Source: Jiella soli
GTDB taxonomy: Bacteria; Pseudomonadota; Alphaproteobacteria; Rhizobiales; Rhizobiaceae
NCBI RefSeq assembly: GCF_020615385.1
Contig: NZ_JAJAVB010000025.1
Coordinates: forward strand, 519,296 to 583,295
DNA: 64,000 nt
Direction of reading: 5' to 3'
Positions 27,025-37,935 of this stretch are shown here, in pieces. A program made the position numbers and the translations under genes. The notes beneath the pieces are model-generated. The model did not search any database. It was not told the DNA's origin and saw only the letters and a program-made list of their open reading frames with translations. The stretch's first letter is position 1, and each line of letters begins with the position of its first letter.

Positions 27025-27117
27025 GAAACGAAGGTTGTGTCGCGGCGATTGCAAGCTTGGCTTGAGCAGCCGGGCAGGCTAGCCTTCCTTCGACATCAAG
27101 CGAGGATGGACCGGACG

Positions 27118-28002
27118 ATGCAGGAGCGCGACGCGCCGCAGATCACCCAGGCGATGATCGACGCCTATGACGAGTACACTCATCTGACGCTCGATCGCCG
27201 CGGCTTCATGCGGAAGCTCACCGCCCTTGCGGGGTCCGCTGCGGCAGCCGCAGCGATCGTGCCGCTGATCGAGGCGTCCTCTGCCAAGGCGGCGATCACC
27301 GATCCGCAGGATGAGAGGCTGAGCGCCGTTTGGGCAACGTTTCCCGCCGCCGGAACCGAACTGAAATGCTACGTAGTGAGGCCGGAGGGCCGCGGACGCT
27401 TTCCGAGCGTGCTCCTGATCCACGAAAACCGCGGCCTCAACGCGCATATCCAGGACGTCGCGCGGCGCTTGGCGCTCGAGGGCTTCTTCGTTCTCGCGCC
27501 CGACTTCCTCTCGTCCAAGGGCGGAACGCCGGCCGACGAGGACGAGGCCCGAAAGCTTATCGGCGATCTCGATCCGCAGCAGACCGTGGCGGAGGCCGTC
27601 GCCGCGCGGGACTGGCTCGCCGCCCATCGTCATTCCAACGGCAAGGTCGGCGCGGTGGGCTTTTGCTGGGGCGGCGGCGTCGTCAATCAGCTCGCGGTCG
27701 CTGATCCGGACCTCGTCGCGGCAGTCGCCTATTACGGACGCCAGCCGGACCCCGAAGACGTGCCGAAGATCAAGGCGGCGCTGCTCTTGCACTATGCCGG
27801 GCTCGACGAGCGGATCAATGCGGGCATTCCCGCCTATCGCAAGGCGCTCGACGCTGCCGGCGTGATCCACGAAATCTTCGTCTATGACGGCGTCAACCAC
27901 GCTTTCAACAATGACACGTCGAGTGCCCGCTACGACAAGACCGCGGCCGATCTCGCCTGGCAGCGCACGGTGGATTTCCTGAAGAGCCACCTGACGGGCT
28001 GA
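27118..28002 (+). CDS. Tat-exported dienelactone hydrolase family protein
   Basis: A 294-residue protein with a twin-arginine signal (LDRRGFMRKL, Arg27-Arg28) followed by an alanine-rich hydrophobic stretch, so a folded periplasmic enzyme is predicted. The hydrolase domain has Glu103 in LIHENRGLN and the Cys/Asp/His triad at C183 (GFCWGGG), D230 (GLDERIN) and H261 (VNHAFNND). Substrate unknown; the family is broad and includes carboxymethylenebutenolidases. ATG 27118 is preferred; ATG 27106 would add four residues. It could act on a lactone but nothing ties it to the galactose pathway except position. Confidence 0.82.
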   Translation: MQERDAPQITQAMIDAYDEYTHLTLDRRGFMRKLTALAGSAAAAAAIVPLIEASSAKAAITDPQDERLSAVWATFPAAGTELKCYVVRPEGRGRFPSVLLIHENRGLNAHIQDVARRLALEGFFVLAPDFLSSKGGTPADEDEARKLIGDLDPQQTVAEAVAARDWLAAHRHSNGKVGAVGFCWGGGVVNQLAVADPDLVAAVAYYGRQPDPEDVPKIKAALLLHYAGLDERINAGIPAYRKALDAAGVIHEIFVYDGVNHAFNNDTSSARYDKTAADLAWQRTVDFLKSHLTG

Positions 28003-28071
28003 CCGAAGACCGGCGCGGCCGTGCGGCGGCACGAAGGGCCCGACCACCTGACGGTCGGTGCGCCCCGGGGG

Positions 28072-28929
28072 TCAGATCGCCGTGCGCTCGGCTTCCGCGA
28101 TATAGATCTGGCGGAGCTTGCGCGTGATCGGGCCGGGAGTGCCGTCGCCGACCGGACGACCGTCGATCTCGACCACCGGGGTAACGAAGGCGGAGGCCGA
28201 CGTTATGAAGGCCTCGCGCGCGGCCTGGGCCTCTTCGAGGCTGAAGGAGCGCAGCTCGACCGGAATGTCGTTCTCCTCGGCGAGCCGCAGCATCGCGGCG
28301 CGGGTGATCCCGTGCAGGATGGCGTGCGAGAGGTCGCGCGTCACCAGCGTTCCCTCCGCATTGACGATATGGGCGTTGTTGGACGTGCCCTCGGTCACCA
28401 CGCCGTCCTCGACGAGCCAGGCATCGTCGGCGCCGCGGCGCTTGGCCTCGGTCTTGGCCATGGACGGGTAGAGCAGCTGCACCGTCTTGATGTCGCGCCG
28501 CTGCCAGCGCAGGTCCGGAATGGAGACGATCCTGATGCCGGTCTCGGCCTGCGGCCTGACCCTGAGATTGCTCGTCTGGGTGAACAGCACGAGGCCGGGC
28601 GGCGTGTCGTCCGGCGGAAACAGGAAGTCGCGGTCGGCGGCGCCGCGCGTCACCTGCATGTAGACGAGACCCTCGTCGAGATCGTTGCGGGACACGAGCT
28701 CGCGATGGATGGCGAGAAGCTCGTCCTCGCTCGCCGGCTTGCGCAGGCCGAGCTCGCTAAGCGAGCGCCGCAGCCGCGCCATATGCGCCTTGAAATCCAC
28801 CAGCCGGCCGGAGAGGACGCTCGTCACTTCGTAGACCGCATCGGCGAAGAGGAAGCCGCGGTCGAAGACCGACACGCACGCCTCATTCTCCGGCCGGAAT
28901 GCGCCGTTCACATACACCGTGCGGACCAT
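28072..28929 (-). CDS. dat: D-amino-acid aminotransferase (class IV PLP transaminase)
   Basis: A 285-residue fold-IV aminotransferase. It has the start VYVNGAFRPENEACVSVFDRGFLFADAVYEVTSVL, shown in part as VSVFDRGFLFADAVYEVT, the PLP Lys148 in RDIKTVQLLYP and EGTSNNAHIV. These segments are typical of D-alanine transaminases, which make D-glutamate and D-alanine for the cell wall; branched-chain transaminase is less likely. ATG 28929 gives the family length; upstream in-frame starts at 28983 and 29067 would add an Ala/Pro-rich tail not typical of the family. Single gene between convergent and divergent neighbours. Confidence 0.87.
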   Translation of the reverse strand: MVRTVYVNGAFRPENEACVSVFDRGFLFADAVYEVTSVLSGRLVDFKAHMARLRRSLSELGLRKPASEDELLAIHRELVSRNDLDEGLVYMQVTRGAADRDFLFPPDDTPPGLVLFTQTSNLRVRPQAETGIRIVSIPDLRWQRRDIKTVQLLYPSMAKTEAKRRGADDAWLVEDGVVTEGTSNNAHIVNAEGTLVTRDLSHAILHGITRAAMLRLAEENDIPVELRSFSLEEAQAAREAFITSASAFVTPVVEIDGRPVGDGTPGPITRKLRQIYIAEAERTAI

Positions 28930-29144
28930 CTCTGCCTCGCTTGCCCGGACTGCCGCGGCCGGGTCTTCCGGTGCGTCGATCATGGGTGTTGCGGAAATTG
29001 CGGGCGAAGACAAGGCCGGAAGCGGCCGGCCGCCCGGAACCTCGGCCGGTGTCTCGCATTTGAACAAGACGTTTTACCGGGATTTCACGCCGCTCGGCCT
29101 ATCGTGTCGGGGTATCGCAATGCCTGCGCAATGGTCGGTGCAAG

Positions 29145-29600
29145 ATGGTTGGACAATCGTTCGAATCGGTCCTCGACGGGATCGCGGAAAAGGACCAGCA
29201 GGCCAGCTGGACGACCGCGTTCGGCCAGACCTCGGCCGGGTTCTGGACAGTCCTTTCCGATATTGGCAGCACTGCCGACGCCGAATCCGGTGGAAGGCCC
29301 GATCCGCAAAGCCGTTACGAGGCCGAGGCGGACAAGATTCATACCGCGCCCGCGGCGAGTCTCGCGCAGCTACCGCCAAGCACCGATCCCGAGGCCATCC
29401 GGCGGGAGTTGGATCTGGAGCGAGCCCGTTCGGCGAAGGACGTGATGCAGTGCCGGCGTTCCTTTGCCCGCACGAACCACCCCGATCTCGCGCCGCCGCA
29501 GTTCCGCGAACAGGCCAATCTGCGCATGCAGATCGCCAACCGGCTGACCGATGAGGCCCTGGCGCAATTCGCGCCTGCCGGCGCCGCGCATCGTCACTGA
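29145..29600 (+). CDS. Small J-domain-like protein of unknown function
   Basis: A 151-residue soluble protein. The N-terminal half is low in recognisable motifs. The C-terminal half (about residues 90-145) looks like a compact J-domain: a helix ending CRRSFARTNHPDLAPPQF carries the HPD tripeptide, followed by an ANLRMQIANRLTDEAL helix similar to helix III of DnaJ-type domains. J-domains stimulate Hsp70 ATPase; no glycine-rich or zinc domain is present. It is divergent from the transaminase gene. The J-domain reading is from pattern only. Confidence 0.6.
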   Translation: MVGQSFESVLDGIAEKDQQASWTTAFGQTSAGFWTVLSDIGSTADAESGGRPDPQSRYEAEADKIHTAPAASLAQLPPSTDPEAIRRELDLERARSAKDVMQCRRSFARTNHPDLAPPQFREQANLRMQIANRLTDEALAQFAPAGAAHRH

Positions 29601-29807
29601 CCTCCGCATCGTTTCGGCGGGCGAAGGTCCGACACTGCGCTTCCTCTCTGCCGGACCCTGCCTCTTCGCTGTGATGGCGGCATGCATGCTGCCGATTGAG
29701 CCGGCAAAGGACGGCTGCTACGCCTGTGGCAGTTGGGTGCTGCAGGGATAAGCGATTTTGCCGGAGACGAGCTGCGACATGCCAGATCCGGCCGCACGGT
29801 GCCGGCC

Positions 29808-30632
29808 GTGACGCTTCGCGAGCCGGCCGACCGGCCGGTCCCGATGCAGCGCTCCGCCGGCCGGGTCGAGCTTGCGGTTCGGCCTGTGGCCTCGCGCACG
29901 CGGATAGCCCGCCTTCATCAGGCCGGATGCCTGAAACTGCGATTCCCCCGGCCGGCCGGTCCCGAGGCCGAGGCCATTCTGATAAACACTTCCGGGGGCC
30001 TGACCGGCGGAGATCGTCTCGATCAGCACTTCGATCTCGCGCCCGGCAGCCGGCTCGCCGTGACGACGCAGGCCTGTGAGCGCGTCTACCGGGCCGCATC
30101 CGGCAAGGCCGAGGTGACGAGCCGGGTGCGGCTCGCAGACGATGCGTCCTTCGCTTGGCTTCCGCAGGAGACGATACTCTTCGACGGCGGCGCGGTCCGC
30201 CGCAGGCTCGAGGTGGATGCGGCCGCTACGGCAAGGTTCCTGCTCGTCGAAAGCGTCATCCTCGGGCGCGAAATGATGGGTGAGAGTGTCCGGAACGGCG
30301 TCTTCCGCGATTCCTGGCGGATCCGAATCGGCGGGCGGCTCGCCTTCGCCGACGAACTGCGCCTGGAAGGCGACGTGTCCGGCCTCGCCCGGGAGGCGGC
30401 CGTCCTTGGCGGCAACCGGGCATTCGCGACGATTCTTGCCCATGCGCCGGACCTCGACGGACGTCTCGCCGCCGTGCGGGATCTCGTCGGCGGGGACGGA
30501 GGGGCGAGCCGCATCGGCGGGCTGCTCGCCACCCGCCTTGCCGCACCCTCCGGCTTTTTGCTGCGCAAGCGTCTCGTGCCGGTCATCTCGGCACTGGCAA
30601 ACGGACCGCTGCCGCTTGTATGGTCGCTCTGA
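29808..30632 (+). CDS. ureD: Urease accessory protein UreD
   Basis: A UreD/UreH protein that binds apo-urease and recruits the UreFG complex for nickel insertion. The family segments [21 protein letters not shown], in part [29 protein letters not shown] and [11 protein letters not shown] are clear, as is [12 protein letters not shown]. Start choice is uncertain: GTG 29808 gives 274 residues, close to the family; TTG 29733 would add 25 residues and ATG 29844 would remove 12. It begins the urease cluster and is followed by ureA after 25 bases. Confidence 0.88.
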   Translation: MTLREPADRPVPMQRSAGRVELAVRPVASRTRIARLHQAGCLKLRFPRPAGPEAEAILINTSGGLTGGDRLDQHFDLAPGSRLAVTTQACERVYRAASGKAEVTSRVRLADDASFAWLPQETILFDGGAVRRRLEVDAAATARFLLVESVILGREMMGESVRNGVFRDSWRIRIGGRLAFADELRLEGDVSGLAREAAVLGGNRAFATILAHAPDLDGRLAAVRDLVGGDGGASRIGGLLATRLAAPSGFLLRKRLVPVISALANGPLPLVWSL

Positions 30633-30657
30633 GATCGGTGGATTCAGGGATCGTCGC

Positions 30658-30960
30658 ATGCAGCTCACCCCCCGCGAGAAGGACAAGCTCCTCGTCTCCA
30701 TGGCCGCGGTCGTCGCCCGGCGCAGGCTGGAGCGCGGCGTCAAGCTCAACCATCCGGAGGCGGTCGCGCTGATCACCGACTATGTCGTCGAAGGCGCGCG
30801 CGACGGACGCACCGTCGCCGATCTGATGGAAGCCGGCGCCCATGTGGTCAGCCGCGATCAGGTCATGGAGGGGGTCGCGGAGATGATCCACGACGTGCAG
30901 GTCGAGGCGACCTTTCCCGACGGTACCAAGCTCGTCACCGTCCACGAACCGATCCGCTGA
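30658..30960 (+). CDS. ureA: Urease gamma subunit UreA
   Basis: A 100-residue small structural subunit, exactly the family size. The sequence begins [20 protein letters not shown] and continues with [25 protein letters not shown] (in part [20 protein letters not shown]) and a C-terminal [16 protein letters not shown]. It assembles with UreB and UreC; UreC, which carries the nickel site, is not in the window. After ureA the usual order is broken by a gene on the other strand. Confidence 0.95.
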   Translation: MQLTPREKDKLLVSMAAVVARRRLERGVKLNHPEAVALITDYVVEGARDGRTVADLMEAGAHVVSRDQVMEGVAEMIHDVQVEATFPDGTKLVTVHEPIR

Positions 30961-31122
30961 CGTCTGCGCGGCGGATGGCCGGCATCCGCAACGGAGCGCG
31001 CGAGGCGTCTGCCGAACCGGTCTCCGAGCCATTTTCGCCAATCGTGCCGCCCGAGCCTCCTGACCGGAGGCGCGCCAGTGCATCGGAGAACGGGCGAGAG
31101 GCGGACGACCACCGGCCGCCGG

Positions 31123-31386
31123 TCAGCGTTGTGCGGTGGCGACGGAGAGCCCTTCACCTTTCTCGGGCGTCTCGTCCAGCGCCGACATCTCGACGCTGCC
31201 GGCTTCAACCGCGCCCGCCGTCGCCATTGACCCGCCGATGAATCGATAGCCCTGTTCGACGGCGGAATAATAGGCGGGACCCGTCGCACCGGCCATGGTG
31301 ACGACGCGGATGAGAAGCGGCTCGGCGGTGCCCGCAGGCACGGCCAAGGAAAGAACAGCCGCCGCGATCACGAGTGATCTGAGCAT
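31123..31386 (-). CDS. Small secreted protein of unknown function
   Basis: An 87-residue protein with a signal peptide (MLRSLVIAAAVLSLAVPAGTA) and a 65-residue mature part without cysteines. I do not recognise a family. ATG 31386 is preceded by GGAG about eight bases away, which supports translation. It is inserted on the minus strand between ureA and the hupE-like gene, in a place where urease operons are usually continuous. The flanking 30961-31122 and 31387-31637 hold no other gene I can support. Confidence 0.55.
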   Translation of the reverse strand: MLRSLVIAAAVLSLAVPAGTAEPLLIRVVTMAGATGPAYYSAVEQGYRFIGGSMATAGAVEAGSVEMSALDETPEKGEGLSVATAQR

Positions 31387-31637
31387 GTTGAACTCCAACC
31401 TGTTGCTGCATTCGGTTCCGATCGTTTGGCGCCGGAACTCGGTTCCTTCCTCAAGGATAGCCTGATCCTGAATTAAGGAATTGGCAATATAATGCACCAG
31501 AAGAAGATTCGTTGCGGTTAATGGCCGCCCATGCGGCCATGGAAACTGTCGTCTCGGTTGAGGCCTGCTTAAGTCCCCTGCATTGCGGGAATATTTCGTC
31601 AAGCCTCTTGCGAAAGGGCTTCGGATCGGCGGCTTTG

Positions 31638-31666
31638 TTGACAGCCTGTCGCGCTGCACACATGAT
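31638..31666 (+). promoter_or_regulatory. Possible promoter for hupE/ureJ
   Basis: A perfect -35 TTGACA (31638-31643) is followed after 17 bases by CATGAT (31661-31666, four of six matches to TATAAT), about 100 bases before the hupE-like ATG. It lies in a 379-base gap (31387-31765) that otherwise shows no gene. It would let hupE and ureB be transcribed separately from ureD-ureA. Weak, motif-only evidence. Confidence 0.3.
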
Positions 31667-31765
31667 CCGAGCCATGCGGAGGCGGCGGACGACGCCCGGC
31701 TTCGCATGTATCACCGGGTCGCGACCCAAGCCGGGGCGATCGTCGACCGAAAACAAGGGACATCC

Positions 31766-32353
31766 ATGCTCAAGCGCCTTGCCATCACCGCCGCAACGCT
31801 CGCCGCAGCCACTGCGCCGGCCTTCGCCCATATCAACCCGCTGGAGCACGGTTCCTTCCTCGCCGGCGTCTCGCATCCGCTGACCGGGCTCGATCACCTT
31901 CTCGTCATGGTCGCCGTCGGCGTCTGGGCCGCGATGATCGGCGGCCGTGCGCTGTGGGTCGTCCCGCTCGCCTTCGTCGGCACGATGAGCGCCGGCTTCG
32001 TGCTGGCGCTGTCCGGTGTCCATCTTCCCTTCGTCGAGCCGGCGATCCTGGCCTCGGTCGTGGCGCTGGGGCTCCTCGTCGCGGCCGCCGTCAAGCTGCC
32101 GGTTCCGGCCGCCGCCGGCATCGTCGGCGCGTTCGCGCTGTTCCACGGCCATGCGCACGGCACCGAATTCGCCGGCTCGCTTGCCGCGACAGGTGCGGAA
32201 GAGTTCGGCCTCGGCTTCGCCCTGTCGACCGCGGCACTGCACGGCACCGGCCTTGCGCTCGGCCTCTTCCTGTCGCGGATCTCGCAGCCGGCCGTGCTCA
32301 GGGTCCTCGGCGCCGCTTCGGCCGCTGCCGGCCTCTATCTGATGGCCGGCTGA
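31766..32353 (+). CDS. ureJ: HupE/UreJ family nickel permease
   Basis: A 195-residue membrane protein with a cleavable signal (ending APAFA) directly followed by HINPLEHGSFLAGVSHPLTGLDHLL, whose histidine-rich start is characteristic of HupE/UreJ nickel transporters, and a second metal-linked motif FHGHAHGTEF. Five to six further helices follow. In urease clusters of alphaproteobacteria ureJ lies between ureA and ureB, exactly as here, so supply of Ni2+ to urease is the likely role. AAGGGA lies about seven bases upstream of the ATG. Confidence 0.9.
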   Translation: MLKRLAITAATLAAATAPAFAHINPLEHGSFLAGVSHPLTGLDHLLVMVAVGVWAAMIGGRALWVVPLAFVGTMSAGFVLALSGVHLPFVEPAILASVVALGLLVAAAVKLPVPAAAGIVGAFALFHGHAHGTEFAGSLAATGAEEFGLGFALSTAALHGTGLALGLFLSRISQPAVLRVLGAASAAAGLYLMAG

Positions 32354-32387
32354 CCGGCCTTCGGGACGATAGGATGAGGGCCGTGGC

Positions 32388-32510
32388 ATGATGGAGTCCG
32401 TGCGTGCGCCTCAGCCGGTCGGAGAGATGGATCTCCTGGCGATCGGCCCCATCCTTCTTCTCGTCCTCGTGGCGATCGGCATTCGCAAACTCTGGAGGCA
32501 CCTGCCGTGA
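32388..32510 (+). CDS. 40-residue single-span membrane peptide between ureJ and ureB
   Basis: Open frame [20 protein letters not shown] followed by a single hydrophobic helix (about residues 14-32) and the basic end RKLWRHLP. Too short for most gene callers. Its stop TGA at 32508-32510 overlaps the ureB start GTG (32507-32509), the same coupling seen at many gene junctions here, which supports its being real. ATG 32427 could give a 27-residue form. Function unknown; a partner of the neighbouring nickel permease is a guess. Confidence 0.5.
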   Translation: MMESVRAPQPVGEMDLLAIGPILLLVLVAIGIRKLWRHLP

Positions 32511-32812
32511 TTCCCGGTCAAATCCTGACGCAGGCGGGCGACATCGTCCTCAATGACGGCGCCGAGACGACGGTGCTGGAAGTCTCCAATACAGGCGACC
32601 GCCCGGTCCAGGTCGGCAGCCATTATCATTTCGCCGAGACCAACCCCGCGCTCGCCTTCGACCGTGAGGCCGCACGCGGCAGGCGGCTCGACATCGCGGC
32701 GGGAACCGCCGTGCGCTTCGAGCCCGGCCAGACCCGGGAGGTGACGCTCGTCCCGCTCTCCGGCGCCCGCAAGGTCTACGGCTTCAACGCCAAGGTCATG
32801 GGCGCGTTGTGA
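32507..32812 (+). CDS. ureB: Urease beta subunit UreB
   Basis: A 101-residue structural subunit, normal size. It has [18 protein letters not shown], then [24 protein letters not shown] (in part [20 protein letters not shown]) and [16 protein letters not shown]. It starts with GTG overlapping the upstream small frame. ureC normally follows within a few dozen bases; here the next 180 bases contain no gene and the next gene is an opposite-strand NAD synthetase. The cluster therefore ends with ureB. Confidence 0.95.
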   Translation: MIPGQILTQAGDIVLNDGAETTVLEVSNTGDRPVQVGSHYHFAETNPALAFDREAARGRRLDIAAGTAVRFEPGQTREVTLVPLSGARKVYGFNAKVMGAL

Positions 32813-32874
32813 GGCGATGGCCGGCCGGTTTCAGTGCCCTCTGACGCGCGAGGCACTGCGTAGAATATGCTGAA

Positions 32875-32922
32875 CCACCTCCACCTCCACCTCTTCATCC
32901 CGGCTCAAGCCCGGAATGACGA
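32875..32922. repeat. Dispersed-repeat-like palindrome next to a short CCACCT tandem repeat
   Basis: Three copies of CCACCT (32875-32892) are followed by a sequence that on the minus strand reads GTCATTCCGGGCTTGAGCCGGGATG. In part it is the imperfect palindrome CCGGGCTTGAGCCGGGA with the flank GTCATTC, a pattern very common as an intergenic repeat in alphaproteobacteria. It lies just where ureC is missing. No second copy was noticed in the window. Confidence 0.5.
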
Positions 32923-32991
32923 GCGTGAAGGGAGCAGCCTTTCGCCCGCCGCATGTGGTCGAACGACCCGCCGGGTCTCGGCTCGTCCCCC

Positions 32992-35052
<2,061 letters not shown>

Positions 35053-35172
35053 TTTTCGCCTCCGCTGTCGTGACTGTTCTTGGTGTCATCGGCGGCCGTG
35101 GCAAGGGGCTGCCACCAAGCGGGCATCGTTCGTCGCGGAAAACCTCGTAGCTGAGAAGCTGGTCCGCCCGGC

Positions 35173-36204
35173 TCAGGCGAGTGCGATGTCGTCCGCGAAG
35201 GCGCAGCCGAAACGGCCCCGTGCCTTGACGGTGTAGAGCGCACGGTCGGCGCGTTCGAGGCCGGTCTCCGGCCCTTCGCCGGGGCGCAGCCGCGATATGC
35301 CGAGGCTCGCCGTCACCCGGTAGAGGTCGCGTCCGTCGCAGATCGGTTCGGCCAGCACGTCGAGGAGATGGATGGCGACGTCCTCGACGGTGCCGCACGC
35401 CGCGCTTCCGCCCAGCAAGACCGCGAATTCGTCTCCGCCGAGCCTGGCCGCGAATCCGTGGCCATCCATCCCCAGCGCCAGCCGCCGGCTGATCTCCCGA
35501 AGGACCTGATCGCCGCCGGCATGGCCATGGGCGTCGTTCACAGCCTTGAAGCCGTCGAGGTCGATCAGAAGCAGCCAGTGGCTGGCCGAGGCCCGCCTGA
35601 TGTAGCGCTGGAGTCCCAGGCGATTGGGCAGACCCGTCAGGCTGTCGTGGTGCGCGAGATGATCGTAGCGCTGTCTGGCGCGATGCGCCTCCTCTTCCGC
35701 CGCCTTGCGCAGGGCAAGTTCTACCTCGAGTTCGCCGCTGCGCAGCCGGAGTTCCAGCGCATCGCCGGCAATCGCCGCGAGGATTTCCAGCGACTCGCGA
35801 TCCTGCGGCCCGAACTCGCGCGGTTCGACATCGACGACGGCGATCGTCCCCAGGACATCCCCTCCCGGCGAGGCGATGGGCACGCCGGCATAGGCGCGCA
35901 GCCCGCCCCGCGTGACGTGCGGGTCGTCGCGGAAGCGGGCGTCGCTGGTAAGATCCCCGACCAGAAGCGGCGCGCCGCTGTTGACCACGACATTGCAGAA
36001 GGCGTCCTCGCGCGGAGCCTTGACGGTATCGGTTCCGCGTCTGGCGATGACCCAGCGGTCGGACTCGTCGAAGAACGACACGACCGAGATCGGCGTCCCG
36101 ATAAGGCGCGCCGCGAGACCCGCCAGGCGATCGAGCGCCGGCTCCGGCTGCGAGCCGCAGATGTCGTAGCGTTCCAGAACGTGAGTTCGCTGCGTCTCGG
36201 GCAT
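35173..36204 (-). CDS. GAF-GGDEF diguanylate cyclase
   Basis: A 343-residue cytoplasmic protein. A GAF domain covers about residues 20-155 (LIGTPISVVSFFDESDRWV, DAFCNVVVNSGAPLLVGDL), then a short coiled coil (about 155-180) and a GGDEF domain from HDSLTGLPNR with the active-site RLGGDEFAVLLGG intact. It should make cyclic di-GMP in response to a small ligand or redox signal bound by GAF. The RxxD inhibitory site was not obvious. It lies 162 bases downstream of spoVR on the same strand but is probably a separate unit. Confidence 0.88.
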   Translation of the reverse strand: MPETQRTHVLERYDICGSQPEPALDRLAGLAARLIGTPISVVSFFDESDRWVIARRGTDTVKAPREDAFCNVVVNSGAPLLVGDLTSDARFRDDPHVTRGGLRAYAGVPIASPGGDVLGTIAVVDVEPREFGPQDRESLEILAAIAGDALELRLRSGELEVELALRKAAEEEAHRARQRYDHLAHHDSLTGLPNRLGLQRYIRRASASHWLLLIDLDGFKAVNDAHGHAGGDQVLREISRRLALGMDGHGFAARLGGDEFAVLLGGSAACGTVEDVAIHLLDVLAEPICDGRDLYRVTASLGISRLRPGEGPETGLERADRALYTVKARGRFGCAFADDIALA

Positions 36205-36366
36205 GGCTCGTTGGCGGTCATGACGTTACGGACACCATGGCGCAAAGATCATAAGGAATGATTGTCACTGCACGGCATGAGTGCAGAGGACAGAGCCGCG
36301 CACTGCCGGAGTGTCGCCCGCAAGCCGGAGCGGCGGAAACGGGCGCGCCCGCCGCGACCGGCGCCG

Positions 36367-37935
36367 CTACTGGAAAAGGTTGATCGGCGCGGCGTCGTGG
36401 GTGGCGTAGGTCGCGGCGTCGTCCGCTTCGACGAGCCGGACGTCATAGCCCCAGAGATTGGCGAGATGCTGCAGCACCTTGCCGGCATCGGCCTTGTCGA
36501 GCGTCACGCCGTCGACCACCTGGTGGCGCAGGAGCAGACGGCGGTCCCCGGCGAGATTGACGTCGACAACCTGGATGTCGGCATCCTGGCGCGAGACGTC
36601 GAACTGGCGGGAGAGGGCCTGGCGCACGGCGCGGTAGCCGTTTTCGTTGTGGATCGAGGCGACGAGAAGGTCCGGCTCATCCTCGTCGTCGACGAGCTGG
36701 AACATGCGGTGCTTGCGGATGAGGGCCGGCGAGAGGAACTGCAGGATGAAGCTCTCGTCCCGATAGTTCGCCCAGCCATCCTTGAGAACGCCATAGGGAT
36801 CGCCGCAGCCGGCGAAATCGGGAAAGAAGGCGCGGTCTTCCGCGGTGGGGCTGGTCGCGATGCGCTCGATGTCCTGCGTCATCGCGAAACCGAGCGAATA
36901 GGGATTGATGCCGCTGTAGCGCCGGTCGTCGAAGTCCGGCTGCATGATCACGCTGGTATGCGAGTGCAGGAACTCCATGAAGGCGCCGTCGGGGATCCGG
37001 CCCGCTTCGTGCAGGCGGCTCATCATCTTATAGTGGACGAAGCAGGCGCAGCCTTCGTTCATCACCTTGGTCTGGCGCTGCGGATAGAAGTACTGGGCGA
37101 TCTGACGCACGATCCTCAGCACCTCGCGCTGCCAGGGCGCGAGCCGCGGCGCGGTCTTTTCCAGGAAGTAGAGAAGGTTCTCCTCGGGCAGGCCGAGCAT
37201 GGCGCGGCGGCGCTCCTCGTCGGGCTTCTTGCGAGCCCGGCCCGTGGTCTTGGGCAGCGTGCGCCAGAGGACGTTGAAGGTCTTCTCGGCGTGCTCGCCG
37301 CGCTCCTTCTGGCGCCGCTGCTCGGAGATGAGGTCCGGCGCATGCTTGCCGGGATAGCGGTGGATGCCGTGGCTCATCAGCGCGTGCGCGGCGTCGAGCA
37401 GCCGCTCCACCGCATCGGCCCCGTAGCGCTCCTCACAGTCGGCGATGTAGGTCTTGGCGAAGGCGAGATAGTCGAGAATGCTGGAGGCGTCGGTCCACTG
37501 CTTGAAGGCGTAGTTGTTCTTGAAGAAGTGGTTGTGGCCGAAGGCGGCGTGGGCCAGCACCAGGGTCTGCATCATGGCCGAATTTTCTTCCATGATGTAG
37601 ACGAGGCAGGGATCGGAATTGATGACGATCTCGTAGGCGAGGCCCTGCCAGCCCTTGCGGTAGAGCGTTTCGTTGCGCACGAAATGCTTGCCGAAGGACC
37701 AGTGCTTGTAGAACATCGGCATGCCCGTCGAGGCATAGGCGTCGAGCATCTGCTCGGAGGTGATCACCTCGATCTGGTTGCGGTAGATGTCGAGGCCGAG
37801 TTCGTCCTCGGCGATCCGTTCCAGCGCCTCGTAGACGCGCGAGAGCGTGCCGAAATCCCATTCGCGGCTCTCGAAGAGGAGGGGTTTGGCGGCGCCGCCA
37901 CCACGCTTGACGCTCTTCCTGCCAGCGACCGACAT
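36367..37935 (-). CDS. SpoVR family protein (YcgB-like)
   Basis: A 522-residue cytoplasmic protein of the SpoVR/YcgB family; no catalytic activity is firmly assigned, although B. subtilis SpoVR is linked to cortex formation. Features are EWDFGTLSRVYEALERIA, MPMFYKHWSFGKHFVRNETLYRKG (in part FYKHWSFGKHF), a His-rich HAAFGHNHFFKNNYAF, KVMNEGCACFVHYKMM and INPYSLGFAMTQDIERI. It is last in the prkA-yeaH-spoVR operon; its ATG overlaps the yeaH stop by one base (TGATG). The invariant three-gene order implies a shared stress role. Confidence 0.93.
   Translation of the reverse strand: MSVAGRKSVKRGGGAAKPLLFESREWDFGTLSRVYEALERIAEDELGLDIYRNQIEVITSEQMLDAYASTGMPMFYKHWSFGKHFVRNETLYRKGWQGLAYEIVINSDPCLVYIMEENSAMMQTLVLAHAAFGHNHFFKNNYAFKQWTDASSILDYLAFAKTYIADCEERYGADAVERLLDAAHALMSHGIHRYPGKHAPDLISEQRRQKERGEHAEKTFNVLWRTLPKTTGRARKKPDEERRRAMLGLPEENLLYFLEKTAPRLAPWQREVLRIVRQIAQYFYPQRQTKVMNEGCACFVHYKMMSRLHEAGRIPDGAFMEFLHSHTSVIMQPDFDDRRYSGINPYSLGFAMTQDIERIATSPTAEDRAFFPDFAGCGDPYGVLKDGWANYRDESFILQFLSPALIRKHRMFQLVDDEDEPDLLVASIHNENGYRAVRQALSRQFDVSRQDADIQVVDVNLAGDRRLLLRHQVVDGVTLDKADAGKVLQHLANLWGYDVRLVEADDAATYATHDAAPINLFQ

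Noticed and set aside
29551-29751. A 66-codon plus-strand frame before ureD
   Set aside because: Overlaps the J-like gene's end, has no ribosome-binding site and no recognisable feature.
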